NCBI GenBank assembly: GCA_001586965.3
Contig: LUCW03001014.1
Location: 1-20,000, forward strand
DNA from: Sphaeroforma sirkka
Lineage: Eukaryota; Opisthokonta; Ichthyosporea; Ichthyophonida
Direction of reading: 5' to 3'
Length of the DNA: 20,000 nucleotides
Shown here one piece after another: positions 1-10,747 of this stretch (positions are counted from its first letter, which is position 1; each line of letters begins with the position of its first letter). Both the position numbers and the translations under genes were made by a program. The notes below the pieces were generated by a model. That model saw nothing but the letters and a program-made list of their open reading frames with translations, had not been told where the DNA came from and made no database searches.

Positions 1-70
1 TCAAATACGACATGAAAGAACTACTATTTAATTTAATCTACTATTTAATCTAATCTATATCTTCATCGGT

Positions 71-2574
71 TTACTCGGTCTCCCCAAACATAAACGCATG
101 TATTAAGTTGAGTGAGTTCTCGGGCTGGTCCATGGGCACCATATGGCCGGCATTGTGCACCTGTACAAAGGATAGGGGTCCCACTCTGCGAACAAAGCCG
201 GCAAGCTCATCGTTTGCTATCCATGGTTTGTCCTCTGCAGCGAGGAAGTCCTCTTGTCCAACCCAGGGCACTGAGCGAGCAAAGGCCTTGACGCCCAGGT
301 AGTTGACTGAGAAGTCCATATCACCGGCGTACAGCTGTGTTTGGAAGAATTGTAATAGCGGGTTAGTCAATCGATTCTGTCGTTGCTAATACAACAATGG
401 ATAGGAAAACGATATATACATGTATATATATATAATAAGCACTCGAATAAACACGTATACATACCATCACGGGGATATCGGCATCTAGCAGCATAGTCAC
501 ATTGGGTGTGAAACTCAGCATCCACTCGTGCATGAAGTGTTGGTGGACCTCCATGTTGCATGGCTCCCACGTCTTGTCCACACCCAGAATAGCCTGATTG
601 TCCTTGTTGTTCAGGAACGTGGTGAGCGGACTCATATCGTACGCCATGGGTCCCACACTCATTTTGCGGATGTCGTACTGATTAAGACCGGCCTTCTGGA
701 TGGGCGCCATGAAGAGACCGTTGCAGAAGTTGCTGGACTTCTCACAGATATCCGTATCGTGTGTTTGCTGGCACTGAGTGATCTGGCGAGTGCATTCGGG
801 AGCCATCTTCTCCATGTGTGCAAGTTCATCATCGCTGGTCAATGGTTTGTTTAGCGGGTTGTGCTTGTAGAAGTTGAGATACTCGGGGACTTGTACCACA
901 CCGTTGGTTAGTCCGTTACCCACCGCAATACCAGCCAGGTTGATATGCTTGCCTAGACGCAAGATATTGTGCCTGTGAATAGCCGCGCCCACAGCGGGGA
1001 CGTAGTGTCCACCATAGCTCTCGCCCATGATGAAGAGCTTGTTATCCCTTAGGTTTTCATTCGAGCCCAAGAAATCTTCCACAAATGTGTGCATCTGACG
1101 ACCAATCTCTGTTTCAGAGCGTGCCGTCTCGGGTCCACTGCTGAAGCCAACTCCAGCTGGTTGGTCCATGAAAACGACAGTTGCGTTCCTGTTCCAAGCC
1201 CAATCGTTGTTGACGGTGCTCTTACCATCCTTTGTGATTGTGCAAGGCCCCTGCTCCATGAACAGAGCTACGCCACTCGAACACCCAGGGCCTCCCGACA
1301 GCCAGAAAATGATGGGATCTGTGCGTGTGATGGAAGTAGAATTGCATATAAGCAGGCGAAGAAAATAGCTATGTGAATGAACAGCTGTCAATACGCATTG
1401 AAAGAACGAGCAACAACTTCAGCGAGTCCGATAGAAAGCTCACGGATACATTATTGATCAACCACCATGCATAGCGGTATACATACACTCATGCAGTGAT
1501 TACCGTCGTATGCAAATACAATAGACACAAGTTAGCTATAGGACTTTGAGCAGGGCACTCATATTCTCACTTGGTCTTGTACCGCTCAGCTACGAACGCA
1601 CCGAGTAGACCCACCAAGATGTGCATACTCAGAAGTATGTGTCACACGTGCCAACAAATACATACAACAAATCATACTTTTTGAAGTCGAAAAATACGCT
1701 AGTGCATTGTTAGCAATGTTCCACGTATATCTGCAATTAACAATAACAATACAATGTACCAATCAACAATATTCCTGAACTACATTGTAAATATTGTATA
1801 GGCAAACATACGCCACGAAATAGATGCTACTAGTATGCAGATTACTATAGACATTTCTTCACCTCTGTATAGATACTAGAAGAACTACGAACCACAAGCG
1901 TGCATGAACTGAAGTAGCGAGCAACAACGTTACTATTCAAACTACACGGAATAGTACACTGAAAGTTACAATACTCTCAAATGCAATTGTGATGCCTAGC
2001 GCAATGAAGAGCTATGTGTAGTGCTACATAAGAATACACCCTTCCAGCGGTCCCTAAGTAACTGCCGAGCACTATTTTCATTGTTTTGACTGAGACAAAG
2101 CATATAAGCGCAATTGCGTCCAAGTAGCTAAACGTATCTAGATACGCTACCATTGTGTAAGGCAATGATATTTTGTTGGTCTCAATAGTGAACATACGGA
2201 AACACATACATACCGTTGGCAGGATCATTCAAACTTGGGAAGACCCAGTAGAAGTACTCCTTGTTGTCTCCAATGGGGTAAAATCCAGCCATGGATTCGA
2301 TATCGCCACAAAATCCAGCTGGTATGACCTTACTTTTCTTCTTGTGTGTTGGGTGGATGATTACGATGTGCTCCCTAGGATCTGTCACGATGATCGAATC
2401 GTCTGGCTTGAGCTGCACATACGTCTTGGGTGTCTCGATTACCTCTGGTTGTGCTTGGACTACCTCAGGGATACCTTCGAACATCTCGACAAGAGACTGG
2501 AACCTCAGGGTAGATGCGTGTGCATGACCGACGACGGCTACTGCGGCGGCTAAGATTTTCGTGATTTTAAGCAT
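71..2574 (-). CDS. Serine carboxypeptidase (peptidase family S10, carboxypeptidase Y / cathepsin A type), 3 exons
   Basis: Exons are 2574-2214, 1318-465 and 334-71 (stop TAA), joined by GT-AG introns with GTATGT donors. The joined product is 492 aa, normal for the family. Residues 1-21 are a hydrophobic signal peptide (MLKITKILAAAVAVVGHAHA), followed by a probable propeptide to about residue 85. The first junction rebuilds the classic run FYWVFPSLNDPAN-D-PIIFW and the oxyanion-hole motif WLSGGPGCSS (126-135). The nucleophile lies in GESYGG (Ser221). The second junction rebuilds ADIPVM-LYAGDMDF, which holds the catalytic Asp, and AGHMVP supplies His469. The triad is therefore intact and an active enzyme is expected. 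Family members remove C-terminal residues from peptides in vacuoles or lysosomes, or after secretion. The location here is inferred from the signal peptide. Start is the ATG at 2574; no upstream ATG competes. It is transcribed in the same direction as the next two genes but is far from them. Confidence 0.95.
335..464 (-). other. Intron 2 of the S10 carboxypeptidase gene (130 nt)
   Basis: The donor GTATGTAT starts at 464 and the acceptor AACACAG ends at 335, in phase 0. It contains a TATATA-rich tract. Removing it joins IPVM to LYAGDMDF, the conserved region around the catalytic aspartate. Confidence 0.9.
1319..2213 (-). other. Intron 1 of the S10 carboxypeptidase gene (895 nt)
   Basis: The donor GTATGT starts at 2213 and the acceptor CGCACAG ends at 1319, in phase 1. 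Splicing turns the exon-1 orphan G plus AT into the Asp codon of the conserved N-D-P-I-I-F stretch. The interior is AT-rich and I see no gene, RNA or ordered repeat in it. Open frames here are read-through or chance. Confidence 0.9.
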
Positions 2575-4028
2575 GATAATAAAGAGCTTAACTTCCGATG
2601 GGTTTCCACTGTATTTGCAAACCGTGTGTGCAGAAATGACAGAAAGAAATCGAATTTTATAGAAATTCCGTCACGTGGAGTCGTGGACGGATTCTCGCCA
2701 AAATCTTTTTGTACACTTTACCGAAATTTTCGAAAATCATGTGCGGAATTGAAGATTCACGCGATTGTCAATTTCACAACAATTCTGTATTTTCATGATG
2801 TCGAGCTAAAGACCGAAAGTTTTAGAAACCAGTTTCCCAATCCACCACCCAGCAAGGACAGTTCGTCCACAGCACGTCTCGTAGCCAATGAATAAGAGTA
2901 CAATCATACGTTAAGCCAGTCGCATTGTATGAAGAAAATATAATTTTCCGTATCACGGCCTGACGGCCATCGATACAAAGTATGAGTCAGGAATAAAACT
3001 CCAACTTTGATTCACATACTGTGCCAGGATTCGTTGACTTTTAAAATTGTGTTTTTTCTATGAGAGCTGAGAGTATTAAAAAAAATACAACTCCGATACC
3101 ATCATATTTGATATTTCGTTCTGGTAGGGATGACAAATTCCAGTATATACTCTGTTTTCAGTATAACGACGTTTAACCAATCGCTAAACGGCGATAGCCT
3201 ATTATCGGTTCATTAAATCAATAGGGATTAAGAAATTCGTACGAAAAGCAGAAAGCTACTCGGAGTTCGGAGAATGGATAAACCGTCAGTTGAGACTGGA
3301 GAGTATAGTTGCGACAATACCGTTTTTTTATAGAACCAGGCTTTATTTTAAAATATAACAAAAGGGAAATGGCGGTCGGATGGTCCATGTTCGACGCCCG
3401 CTACGGCGCTACGCGGCTTCGGTCTCTCCTATCTCTGTAGAGAGACTCCCTCGGCCTCTACTACTAGTCCCTCTCTCTACTCTACTACTAAAGAGACAGA
3501 GATAGAGTCCCTACCTCCCCCTGAATTTTTTTCATCGTGGAGCATTTTGCACGTTTAAAATTTGTAATCCGGCCTATGAAATACCCAAACGAACAACATC
3601 AATAGCCGTTGTTCGTTGTCAATCATAAGTCATCACTCATCTCATATGTGAAATACATACTGAAAATATACAATCCATTACTTTATTTACAAAATGATTT
3701 TTCAAAAATATATATTTATATGAATGCTCTTTTATGGTTTTGTAGAAAGAAAAAAGGAAATACATATACAATGTCAAAAAGTTAAAAAAAAAGTAAACAC
3801 TTCAAAATATTTCCTGGTGTTCGCATTTCCCGATTTCTGTATGTATTTCATTCTCTCTCGACAAAATACACAAAAAGTAAATAGGGGGAGAGAGAGAGAC
3901 TCACTCAGCGGAAATTGCGTGAAAAACAATACAGACGGTTCTTGAACACTATCGTTTTACAATTCTCTTTATTTCTTTCGGATTTTGAAATCTGTCCACA
4001 TCTATTCTGGTGATACTTTGAAATAATA
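2575..4028. other. Intergenic, AT-rich, no convincing gene
   Basis: This 1.45 kb stretch separates the carboxypeptidase start from the orphan ORF 3' end. An 89-codon open frame at 2626-2895 (plus) has no recognisable motif or initiation context and I do not call it. The part at 3400-3520 is a distinct low-complexity block listed separately. The remainder is poly-A/T-rich with no ordered structure. Confidence 0.6.
3405..3525. repeat. CT/GA-rich low-complexity block with imperfect inverted symmetry
   Basis: A GC-richer start (CGCTACGGCGCTACGCGG) is followed by about 100 bp made almost only of CTCT, GAGAGACTC and CTACTACTA words. TAGAGAGACT near 3438 is mirrored by AGTCCCTCTCTCTA near 3466, so the strand could fold imperfectly. 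The word ACTACTAAAGAGA recurs in similar form (GTAGTAAAGAGAGA) near 6755, which suggests a dispersed repeat family. Confidence 0.6.
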
Positions 4029-4034
4029 TTTTCT

Positions 4035-4040
4035 TTTATT
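4035..4040 (-). terminator. Polyadenylation signal AATAAA for the orphan ORF
   Basis: TTTATT on the plus strand reads AATAAA on the minus strand, 31 nt beyond the stop codon of the 4072-4701 ORF. A second AATAAA lies at 3968-3973. The signal is short and the region AT-rich, so chance occurrence is possible, but the position is what a compact gene would have. Confidence 0.45.
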
Positions 4041-4071
4041 AGTGATACGCTCATCGCAGGATCGCAACTCA

Positions 4072-4701
4072 TCACCGCAACTCTCTTGGGATTACAATGT
4101 AACGTTGTAGAGTTTCAACAAATCTATCCTGGAAAGAATGCTGATATGGGGGCGGAATTTCAAATGCATCAATATTTCGCGCAACAACATTTGCAACCTT
4201 CAAGAATTTACCTTTCCTCTTTTGGAAGCGTATTTTATCCTCCCACTCAATCGTTAAGGTAGGCAGATTGTAATTCGCAACACGAATGCTTTTGAACTTT
4301 CTAGTTGGAACAGTTCCCCTTACGGACGACATGGACCATTTGATGCCGACGTTGGCAAATCTTGTATTTTGGTTAGTCTCAAGATACAATTTACAATCCT
4401 CAATGGCGGTTGGTTTCGACATACTCAAATTCCAGCACAGGGAAAATGCACGAAAACACAGAGCAAACCCTTTTAGCAGTCGCTTGCTTGTGCCGTCTAC
4501 GCAAAAGTACACGGCTCGCAATACTTCAAAATAGTCATGCAAACTGATCACTCCTCGCATTTGCTTGGGAAAAGACAGCTCGAAATTGGATAACGCGGAA
4601 TGATCGAGAGTCGAACGGCTATCCATGCGGAGCGTACAAGTGATTCTTTGATCATTCGTTTTAGAAGCTGTTACATATCCTTTCGAGGCCGATACAAACA
4701 T
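4072..4701 (-). CDS. Intronless orphan protein, 209 aa, function unknown
   Basis: I do not recognise this protein. The start chosen is the first ATG, at 4701 (MFVSASKGYVTASK...); the frame is open two codons further only through a GTG, with a stop further upstream. The stop is TGA at 4072. It is basic (many Lys/Arg), has no signal peptide and no clear membrane segment. The middle has a Cys/Phe-rich patch (YFCVDG, LCFRAFSLCW, about residues 65-90). The C-terminal half has alternating hydrophobic and charged residues like beta strands (YNLPTLTIEWEDKIRFQKRK), and the end is proline/aromatic-rich (EIPPPYQHSFQDRF). It is much the longest open frame in the repeat-rich 2.6-7.4 kb interval. A TATAAATA box lies just upstream and AATAAA just downstream, which supports a real compact transcription unit. 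It could be a lineage-specific gene or cargo of a decayed mobile element; the sequence does not decide. Confidence 0.6.
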   Translation of the reverse strand: MFVSASKGYVTASKTNDQRITCTLRMDSRSTLDHSALSNFELSFPKQMRGVISLHDYFEVLRAVYFCVDGTSKRLLKGFALCFRAFSLCWNLSMSKPTAIEDCKLYLETNQNTRFANVGIKWSMSSVRGTVPTRKFKSIRVANYNLPTLTIEWEDKIRFQKRKGKFLKVANVVARNIDAFEIPPPYQHSFQDRFVETLQRYIVIPRELR

Positions 4702-4728
4702 CGACACATATAGAAAGCTCTTTCGTTC

Positions 4729-4736
4729 TATTTATA
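4729..4736 (-). promoter_or_regulatory. TATA box (TATAAATA) upstream of the orphan ORF
   Basis: The minus strand reads CGTATAAATAGAACG. The box ends 28 nt before the ATG at 4701. With usual TATA-to-start spacing, transcription would begin near 4700-4711, leaving almost no 5' leader. Either the leader is very short, or translation starts at a later Met, or the match is chance. Confidence 0.45.
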
Positions 4737-5149
4737 CGTTCACGAGGTATAGAAAAGCTTCAAAGTAATATACTTGGTTCCAGAACAACGAGGAACATTA
4801 TAAGATAAGCATTCATTAGTTTAACCATGTAGCAAAGTGTTTTTCGATGGTCTAAAAAATAGGCAAATGAGTCAAGTTTTCAAAACAAGCTATTTATATT
4901 TCTTAGTGTAATGTTCCGCATATTTGTTTACTTTTTCATATGGTCGATGAAGAATTTAAAATTCCTATTTTTTTTACTTTAAATATTAAATATTTACCAA
5001 TGGCCATTAGAAATTTTGCCTTTTCAAACAATTAAAATATAGTTTTTTTTGAAATATATAAAAGAAAATCAAAAGAAAAAGTGAATGTTTTTTTAAAAAC
5101 AGAAAGGCTATGAAGTGAATGCTGAATAGTATGACTATGATAAAGTTTT

Positions 5150-5202
5150 ACGTTGCAACGGTTATATTTCAGAAAGTATACGTAAAGCGTTGTACTTTTA
5201 TA
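5150..5202. repeat. Direct repeat, copy 1
   Basis: ACGTTGCAACG begins this copy and CGTTGTACTTTTAT ends it, with ATACGTAAAGCGTTG inside. The same order recurs at 5495-5543 with a few indels. The spacing between copies is about 345 bp. The copies bracket the less AT-rich island at 5270-5450. Confidence 0.65.
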
Positions 5203-5494
5203 TCCATAGAGTAGTCCTGTATAAATATATAGGGTCATTCTCCAGGTTATATGGTTCCACCTATTTTTACCTGCCAAAGTCCCACGGACGTTAGTCAGTT
5301 CAGCCATATTTTCTTTCTTCTCTCATACCAAAGCTATATGAGTGTGTTGGAATATCGCTGCCCCAAAGTGCCCGGCAATCGTCAGTGATTGGTCAGTTGC
5401 GCGGTCCGTTGCGCGTTTCACGGCCACAATATGGCGAAAAGGTGCATCTGCTAAGTGGAAAAATCAAATTATTTCAGGCCAATATATCTGCAAA

Positions 5495-5543
5495 ACGTTG
5501 CAACGTTTAAAAATAAAAAAATACGTAAAACGTTGTACTTTTA
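5495..5543. repeat. Direct repeat, copy 2, with a perfect 14-bp palindrome
   Basis: This is the second copy of the 5150 repeat. At 5494-5507 it carries AACGTTGCAACGTT, which equals its own reverse complement. ATACGTAAAACGTTG and the closing CGTTGTACTTTTAT match copy 1 closely. Same-orientation copies resemble target or terminal repeats of a short insertion, but no transposase frame lies between them. Confidence 0.65.
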
Positions 5544-5624
5544 TTTCTACAATGCCCAAGTAATGAGTATTTATGTATTTTTAAGTATTTACAAAGAACA
5601 AACTGCAAAGTCCAAACTTGAAAC

Positions 5625-5800
5625 TCCCCCACTCCCAGGGGGCAGGGGCCCAGTCCCCACTCCCCAGTCCCCACTCCCAACTCTATAACAAAAGTATTTT
5701 TCAAAAACTCCAAACTTCAAAGTTGATGTTATCAACTATGAGACTCGAGGAGTCGAGAGTCGTGGAGAGTCGAGGGTGGTCATTCATCGAGTCGTCAGTC
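5625..5800. repeat. Two adjacent simple-sequence tracts (CCCCACTCCCAG, then GAGTCGAGAGTCG)
   Basis: At 5625-5685 the word CAGTCCCCACTCCC repeats in near tandem with a G-run between copies. At 5740-5800 the sequence cycles through GAGTCGAGAGTCGTGGAGAG. Both strands look like slippage-derived DNA. Open frames across them are not credible genes. Confidence 0.6.
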
Positions 5801-6479
5801 GACAACAACCTATGAAGTCGAAGACGAAGTAGACAAGAAGTGGTCAGTTGTCAGCTGTCACTAGTCTACCTAAAATGTAAATTTACGGCTACATACATAG
5901 ATATATATATATAATATGTATATTTTAAATTTAAAAAAAATATATACTCTGGGGCTCTGGGGCTGGCAGACACCCCACTGACCCACAGGATGGCCGGCAA
6001 TTTTGGGTTCAATTTGTTCCCGTATATTTCAGAAAATTCTGAGAGTTTTTTTAGTTGACGGGCAACCCCATTCCGGGGCTCTCCCCCAGTGACACAGGTA
6101 ACTGACAACTCACGGAGCCACAACACAACTCACAAGCATCTCACAATGATATTTCACATTTCACCCGGAAGTTAAAGTCTCAACTCTCAACAGTCTCAAG
6201 TTTCAATTGTATTATTTAGACTTTAGAGTATGTCTCAACACTCGACAGTCAACTAAAAAAAACACTCTTATATCAGCAGGCAGTAGGTACAGTCAATACT
6301 TCGTACTCTATACTCCGTAGACACAAAATAAATATATATAATGTGTACGTTTCATTCCCCAAAAATTATCGTCTATTTGGAGCAGTTTTTATTGCAGCTG
6401 CATTTGTACTTTTGTGCACATTCAAAAAAAAAGGCAAAAACATTTTGCGAAAAGAAGAAGATTTTATAAAATTAAAACG

Positions 6480-6800
6480 ACAACGCTCAGAGTCTCGGGA
6501 GTCAGGACCCAGAGTCTCAATTCTGTACAGAAGTACAATATTTTAAAATTGTAAAACGAGTTGAGTGAGAACTGGAAGAGCAGAGGAGAGAGAATCCAGA
6601 TTTTAAATGATAGTAGAGAGGCTAGTAGAGAGGGACAAGAGAAATGAAGAGCGCGAGTGAGACACACTCAGGCATGAGAGACTCAGAGAGACTAATTGAC
6701 AAAGAGAGGCAGAGCCTACTATCAACTTACTACTATACTCTCTCTTCTCTCTGGTAGAGAGAGTAGTAAAGAGAGACTAAACCACAGAGAGATATGAGAG
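6480..6800. repeat. GAGAGACT-rich low-complexity tract with a potential hairpin
   Basis: The words GAGAGACTC, GTAGAGAG and GAGAGGCAGAG recur throughout. Near 6720-6775, TTACTACTATACTCTCTCT is followed by an imperfect reverse complement, TAGAGAGAGTAGTAAAGAG, around a short loop. Vocabulary is shared with the block at 3405-3525 and with 19300-19520. Confidence 0.6.
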
Positions 6801-7476
6801 ACAAAATACAGATACATACTTACATATTTTTAATAATAATAATGTCAATGGAATTTACTATATTGGTTTGTTTGCGAATAAAATACAAAATCAAATAAAT
6901 ACACTGTAGTGTCTGTATTTACATAAATATTTTTACTGTATTTACTTTTGTTTTTCATCTAAAAGGAAACTACACGATTCGGTTTTATTTAAAAATGCAA
7001 CTGACTAACTGACGCGTTCGAGGAAACTTTTTTTAACTGCATTCCGTGAGCTCGCTTATATCATCGTGTATTTCAATAAAGTGCGTAACAGGACATTTTG
7101 TCTGTTTGTGCTATTTTTATTGCTAAGTGTTGGCTCTATACACTTTTCAATACACAAACGAATCTAAAAACAATATTTGCACGCGGATCAACGCGGCACC
7201 ACACTAAGCAAACGAATATGCTAAGGCGTGATCGCATCCATGCCGCGTATATATCTATGTATAAACTATTATATCATGGCGCGATCGATTGATCGATATC
7301 TCACGAGAATGAATGTGAACTATACAGTGTACTTCCGTCAATTACCAATATCTGATTAGAAATTTGATGCATGCACACCTCGACTTGTGCACTGTTGGCA
7401 GTAAGCTAGCCACATCACTGTGCCACATACAGAGAGAGAGAGAGATGTCAACATTCATTGCAAACTGTTCTATGTT

Positions 7477-9747
7477 CTACCAACCACCAACGTTGAATGC
7501 CACTTTTCCTAGTGCACGCCTCGATTGCAACATCTTGTATCCAGCCGTTAACCCCTCTTGATTAAAGCTATACACTGGGTCGTGCACAGGTGGTTTTAGA
7601 TCAGGTCCGCATATCTGCAAAATGTTTTCGAGCGTTGTTTTCGCGTCAGTGTTGTCCGTGAGTAAGAGTTTCAGGCCTTTTGCTTCCCAACGTATGAATT
7701 TTCGAACCCACAAAGTCGGAGGCCCATTGAGAGCCACGATTTGACCTCCATCCTTCAGCACTTTGAACGACTCATCAAAGTAATTCTCACCGCCGCCAGA
7801 CGACGAGGCACAATCGTACACCACATCAAAATGTTTCGCCCCGTACTTGTCTAATATATTTTCTGATTTGTAGTCACAGATGTCCGTAGCCCCCAGTCCC
7901 CGCACAAAATCGGCATTCTTCCCACTGCATACACCCACCACATCCTTGGCACCCATGTGTTTAGCCAGAATCACGCCGGCCGAGCCACAACCACCTGACG
8001 CTCCGATAACAAGCACTGTCTTGTCTTTCAAATCGAAATTGCAGTAGTTCTTGTATGCCTGATAAGAAGTCACAAACGCAAGCGGCATGGCCGCTGCCTG
8101 GGCCCAGGTAAGATATGCGGGCTTTTTAGCCAAGTGCGTCGCATCGCAAAGAGAGTATTCTGCAATAGCTGACTTGGTATTGCCAAATACCTCATCTCCA
8201 GGTTTGTAAAGAGGAGACTCAGAGGTTTTCACAATACCTATAAAATCAGTTAGGATACAAAAATGGGTAAAGCTGTGTTAAAGCGCAAAAACTGTTAAAA
8301 GCTGTGCTGTGCTAAAACGGCGTAGTCTGACAAAAGAGCGATCTTATACCACATCAGCAAATACTCCGAGGTAACAACATAAAAAAATAAAATATGCAAG
8401 AATCTGTACGAGAAAGACATGCCAAGAGGTCGTATACAGTGAAATTATTCGACAATCATCATCTTATCAATAAAATTGGGTTACTCAGCTCTAACAACTA
8501 TAATTCTACACCATTAAGGATACACAGGTATCAGGCATTGCACATGATGTCACAAGAACGAGGGGTTGAGAAATGCAGATGAATAGAAAAAAAACAGACA
8601 CGATAGTCGATTACAGAACCCGTATACACCCAAATCTACAGGTGCCCCTGTCTCACTTGGGGTCTAAAATATGACTGTACAGACTGGTATTATTGGGGCT
8701 TAAAGATTCTTCCGGGGTTGAGTGTTAGCCTTCTTAATACGATGTAGTAATCATGTTTTACCTCACAAGAACAAGAGAATCGACGGCAACAACTTATGTG
8801 TGCTACAGCGTGTCAATCTATATGTAGGCATGCCTATAAATTGATCAATAATAAACTGTAGGAATGCTTATATTGGACACTGACAACGCGCTATGTACAA
8901 GCTCACGTACAAGCTAACGCAATACGAGCCGAACAACCGCACGTGGAAGATTCCCCACTTAGGAACGTCACATAAGATTAGTCATATTAAATTCACCCTG
9001 GGTTGAATCGAAGAGTGCATATACAACAATAAATAAGGCATCTATACTTGGCACATAGTCGTCAAAAGGTACAGGACGTGGACATATTTACAAACCAAAT
9101 TCAAATATTAAAGGCTGCCAAACATCCTACTGCGAGCAGTACAGTACGAGCGGATTGCTTCCCGCTAAATTGTATATCACCGCAACCTCGACTCTAGATG
9201 TACACTTCACTACAGTTCAGATAAAACCTTTAAAAAATAAAACAATAAAGCAGTGAATTCTCACCAGTCTATTGGTATGCCATATATGAGCAAGCAACAC
9301 AATATAACTCACTATAGGTCGTATTGCCCAAACCAGACTATACTGCACGACACTATTCGAATTGCATTGCTAAAATCACTGCTGAACGATAATACTTACT
9401 CCGGGTCAGAGCAAGACACATTACAAACACAGCGAGCGGATCAGGATACATATCCTCAAATGAATGCTTCACGACAGGCTTCGCCAAGTCCCCATAGATC
9501 AGGGATTGATAATACATCAACATGAACAATACAAATTCACCCAATTAAACTTACCAGCCACATCAAATCCCATAGGAATGCCTCCCATAATGAAATGGGG
9601 CAGTTTGTAGTCTACCGGGTTGCAGCAGGCAGCCATCACTTTGACGACCACGTAGCCCTTCGAGGCCGTTGGTTTAGGTAGATCGCCAAAGCGTGTGAGT
9701 CCATCGGGTCCGCGTGTATCACGAATACAAGCCTTCATAGTCGTCAT
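7477..9747 (-). CDS. NAD(P)H:quinone oxidoreductase-like MDR-superfamily reductase, 2 exons
   Basis: Exon 1 is 9747-9555 and exon 2 is 8237-7477 (stop TAG), giving 317 aa, normal for zeta-crystallin/QOR-type MDR enzymes. The phase-1 junction rebuilds GFDVAG-IV, the usual end of the N-terminal GroES-like fold, followed by YKPGDEVFG (75-83). The Rossmann nucleotide loop is VIGASGGCGSAG (141-152), typical of NADPH-binding QOR members. The C-terminus has the family ending GKVAFNVGG. The Cys/His zinc ligands of true alcohol dehydrogenases are not seen, so a zinc-free reductase is expected, acting on quinones or reactive enals; the substrate cannot be read from sequence. There is no obvious targeting peptide, so it is probably cytosolic. 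The start is the ATG at 9747 (MTTMKAC); a second Met is at residue 4. It is head to head with the neugrin gene, 1.0 kb away. Confidence 0.93.
8238..9554 (-). other. Intron of the quinone oxidoreductase gene (1,317 nt)
   Basis: The donor GTAAGT starts at 9554 and the acceptor TTTTATAG ends at 8238, phase 1. Open frames at 8394-8582 and 9253-9525 on the plus strand lack motifs and I treat them as chance. No ordered repeat or RNA gene was seen. Confidence 0.88.
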
Positions 9748-10747
9748 GATCGCCGGGTCAGTGTGTTTGTCTCTGCTATTGTTAAGTGTATGTGTTTGTT
9801 GAATGTATGTGGTATGTATAATAGATTCTAACAATATTGCGTAATCAATGATTGCATGCATGCATGCATGTATTATTCAAGACGCGTTTTAAATATATAC
9901 ATACATAAATATAAATAGTATTAAAATATGTCAAATCTCATTACGTTCTGGTAGTTTATTGTATACGTTTAACGTCAAGCTTTAAATTTTGTTATTAAAA
10001 ATACATATTGTGTATAAAAAAACAATTGAGAAGAGCAATGGGTTCTTAAATAAGTTCTAACCTTTTTATTGTTTAACTGTACTATATGAGGGAATAGTCG
10101 TCATATACTGCACCTCAGAACCCAATAATTACACCCATATCCTACATACAAGATCCAACCAAAGTAAATAAACGTTCAACGTGCACTTAAAAAGTAAATA
10201 TTGATTGTTCCGTGTTCTAAAATGTCAACCGGAAAATATTTAGAAGTTTCTTTTATTATAATACACGTAAATTAATTAGCTATGTGATTATGTACTGTTT
10301 TAAAAAATATGTGCATGTATTTGTTAGGAAAGGTCTGAAAATCATAGCAAAAACATAGGTTTATTGCATGACTACACTTAGGTTTATAGTCTGGCTGTGC
10401 CGTCATCGGTTTTTCCGTGAGATTTCTAATTGTCATATCATCATGTGGTAAAATAATAAAAATCTGTCAATACCAACAACGATGAGATTGTTTTTTTTTT
10501 GACAGTTTGTATTGAACATATACGTACGGAATATACTGTATCGACTTATGTCATATACGCATTAACTAGAATTGACTATTTAAAACATGAAGTATAAATT
10601 AACCTTATAGTAACTTAGAAAGAAAGTCGACCCTTCTAATCTATAGTTTAGTTAAATATATCATTGGATGTGACGGATTGCACAAGTGTGTGATAGTTTG
10701 CATTGCGTGTAGATGCCCATAAGTGCGCATTTTACTAGAAATCCAGT
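9748..10747. other. Divergent intergenic region between the oxidoreductase and neugrin genes
   Basis: About 1.0 kb, AT-rich, and it must carry both promoters. A (ATGC)n run, TGCATGCATGCATGCATG, lies at about 9852-9872 upstream of the oxidoreductase. A T10 run is near 10491. I see no clear TATA element at a sensible distance from either start, and no gene. Confidence 0.6.

Larger units (their letters stand above)
4737..7476. other. Long gene-poor, AT-rich intergenic region with many simple repeats
   Basis: I see no gene I can defend in these 2.7 kb. Several 60-90-codon open frames on both strands are low complexity and lack motifs. Notable contents are a 50-bp direct repeat (5150/5495), C-rich and GTCGAG-rich tracts (5625-5800), GGGGCTCT repeats near 5945, a GAGAGACT-rich tract (6480-6800), GATCGATT repeats near 7275 and a short (AG)n at 7430-7446. 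A less AT-rich island at 5270-5450 contains an inverted CCAAT motif (ATTGG) and may be promoter-like. Confidence 0.6.

Noticed and set aside
367..570. Minus-strand open frame overlapping exon 2 of the carboxypeptidase
   Set aside because: It is a frame-shifted shadow of the real exon running into the 130-nt intron.
2626..2895. 89-codon plus-strand open frame upstream of the carboxypeptidase
   Set aside because: No motif, low-quality composition, and it lies where the carboxypeptidase promoter is expected.
5866..6667. Short open frames on both strands (60-90 codons)
   Set aside because: They are built of simple-sequence tracts and poly-A/T runs, without motifs or start context.
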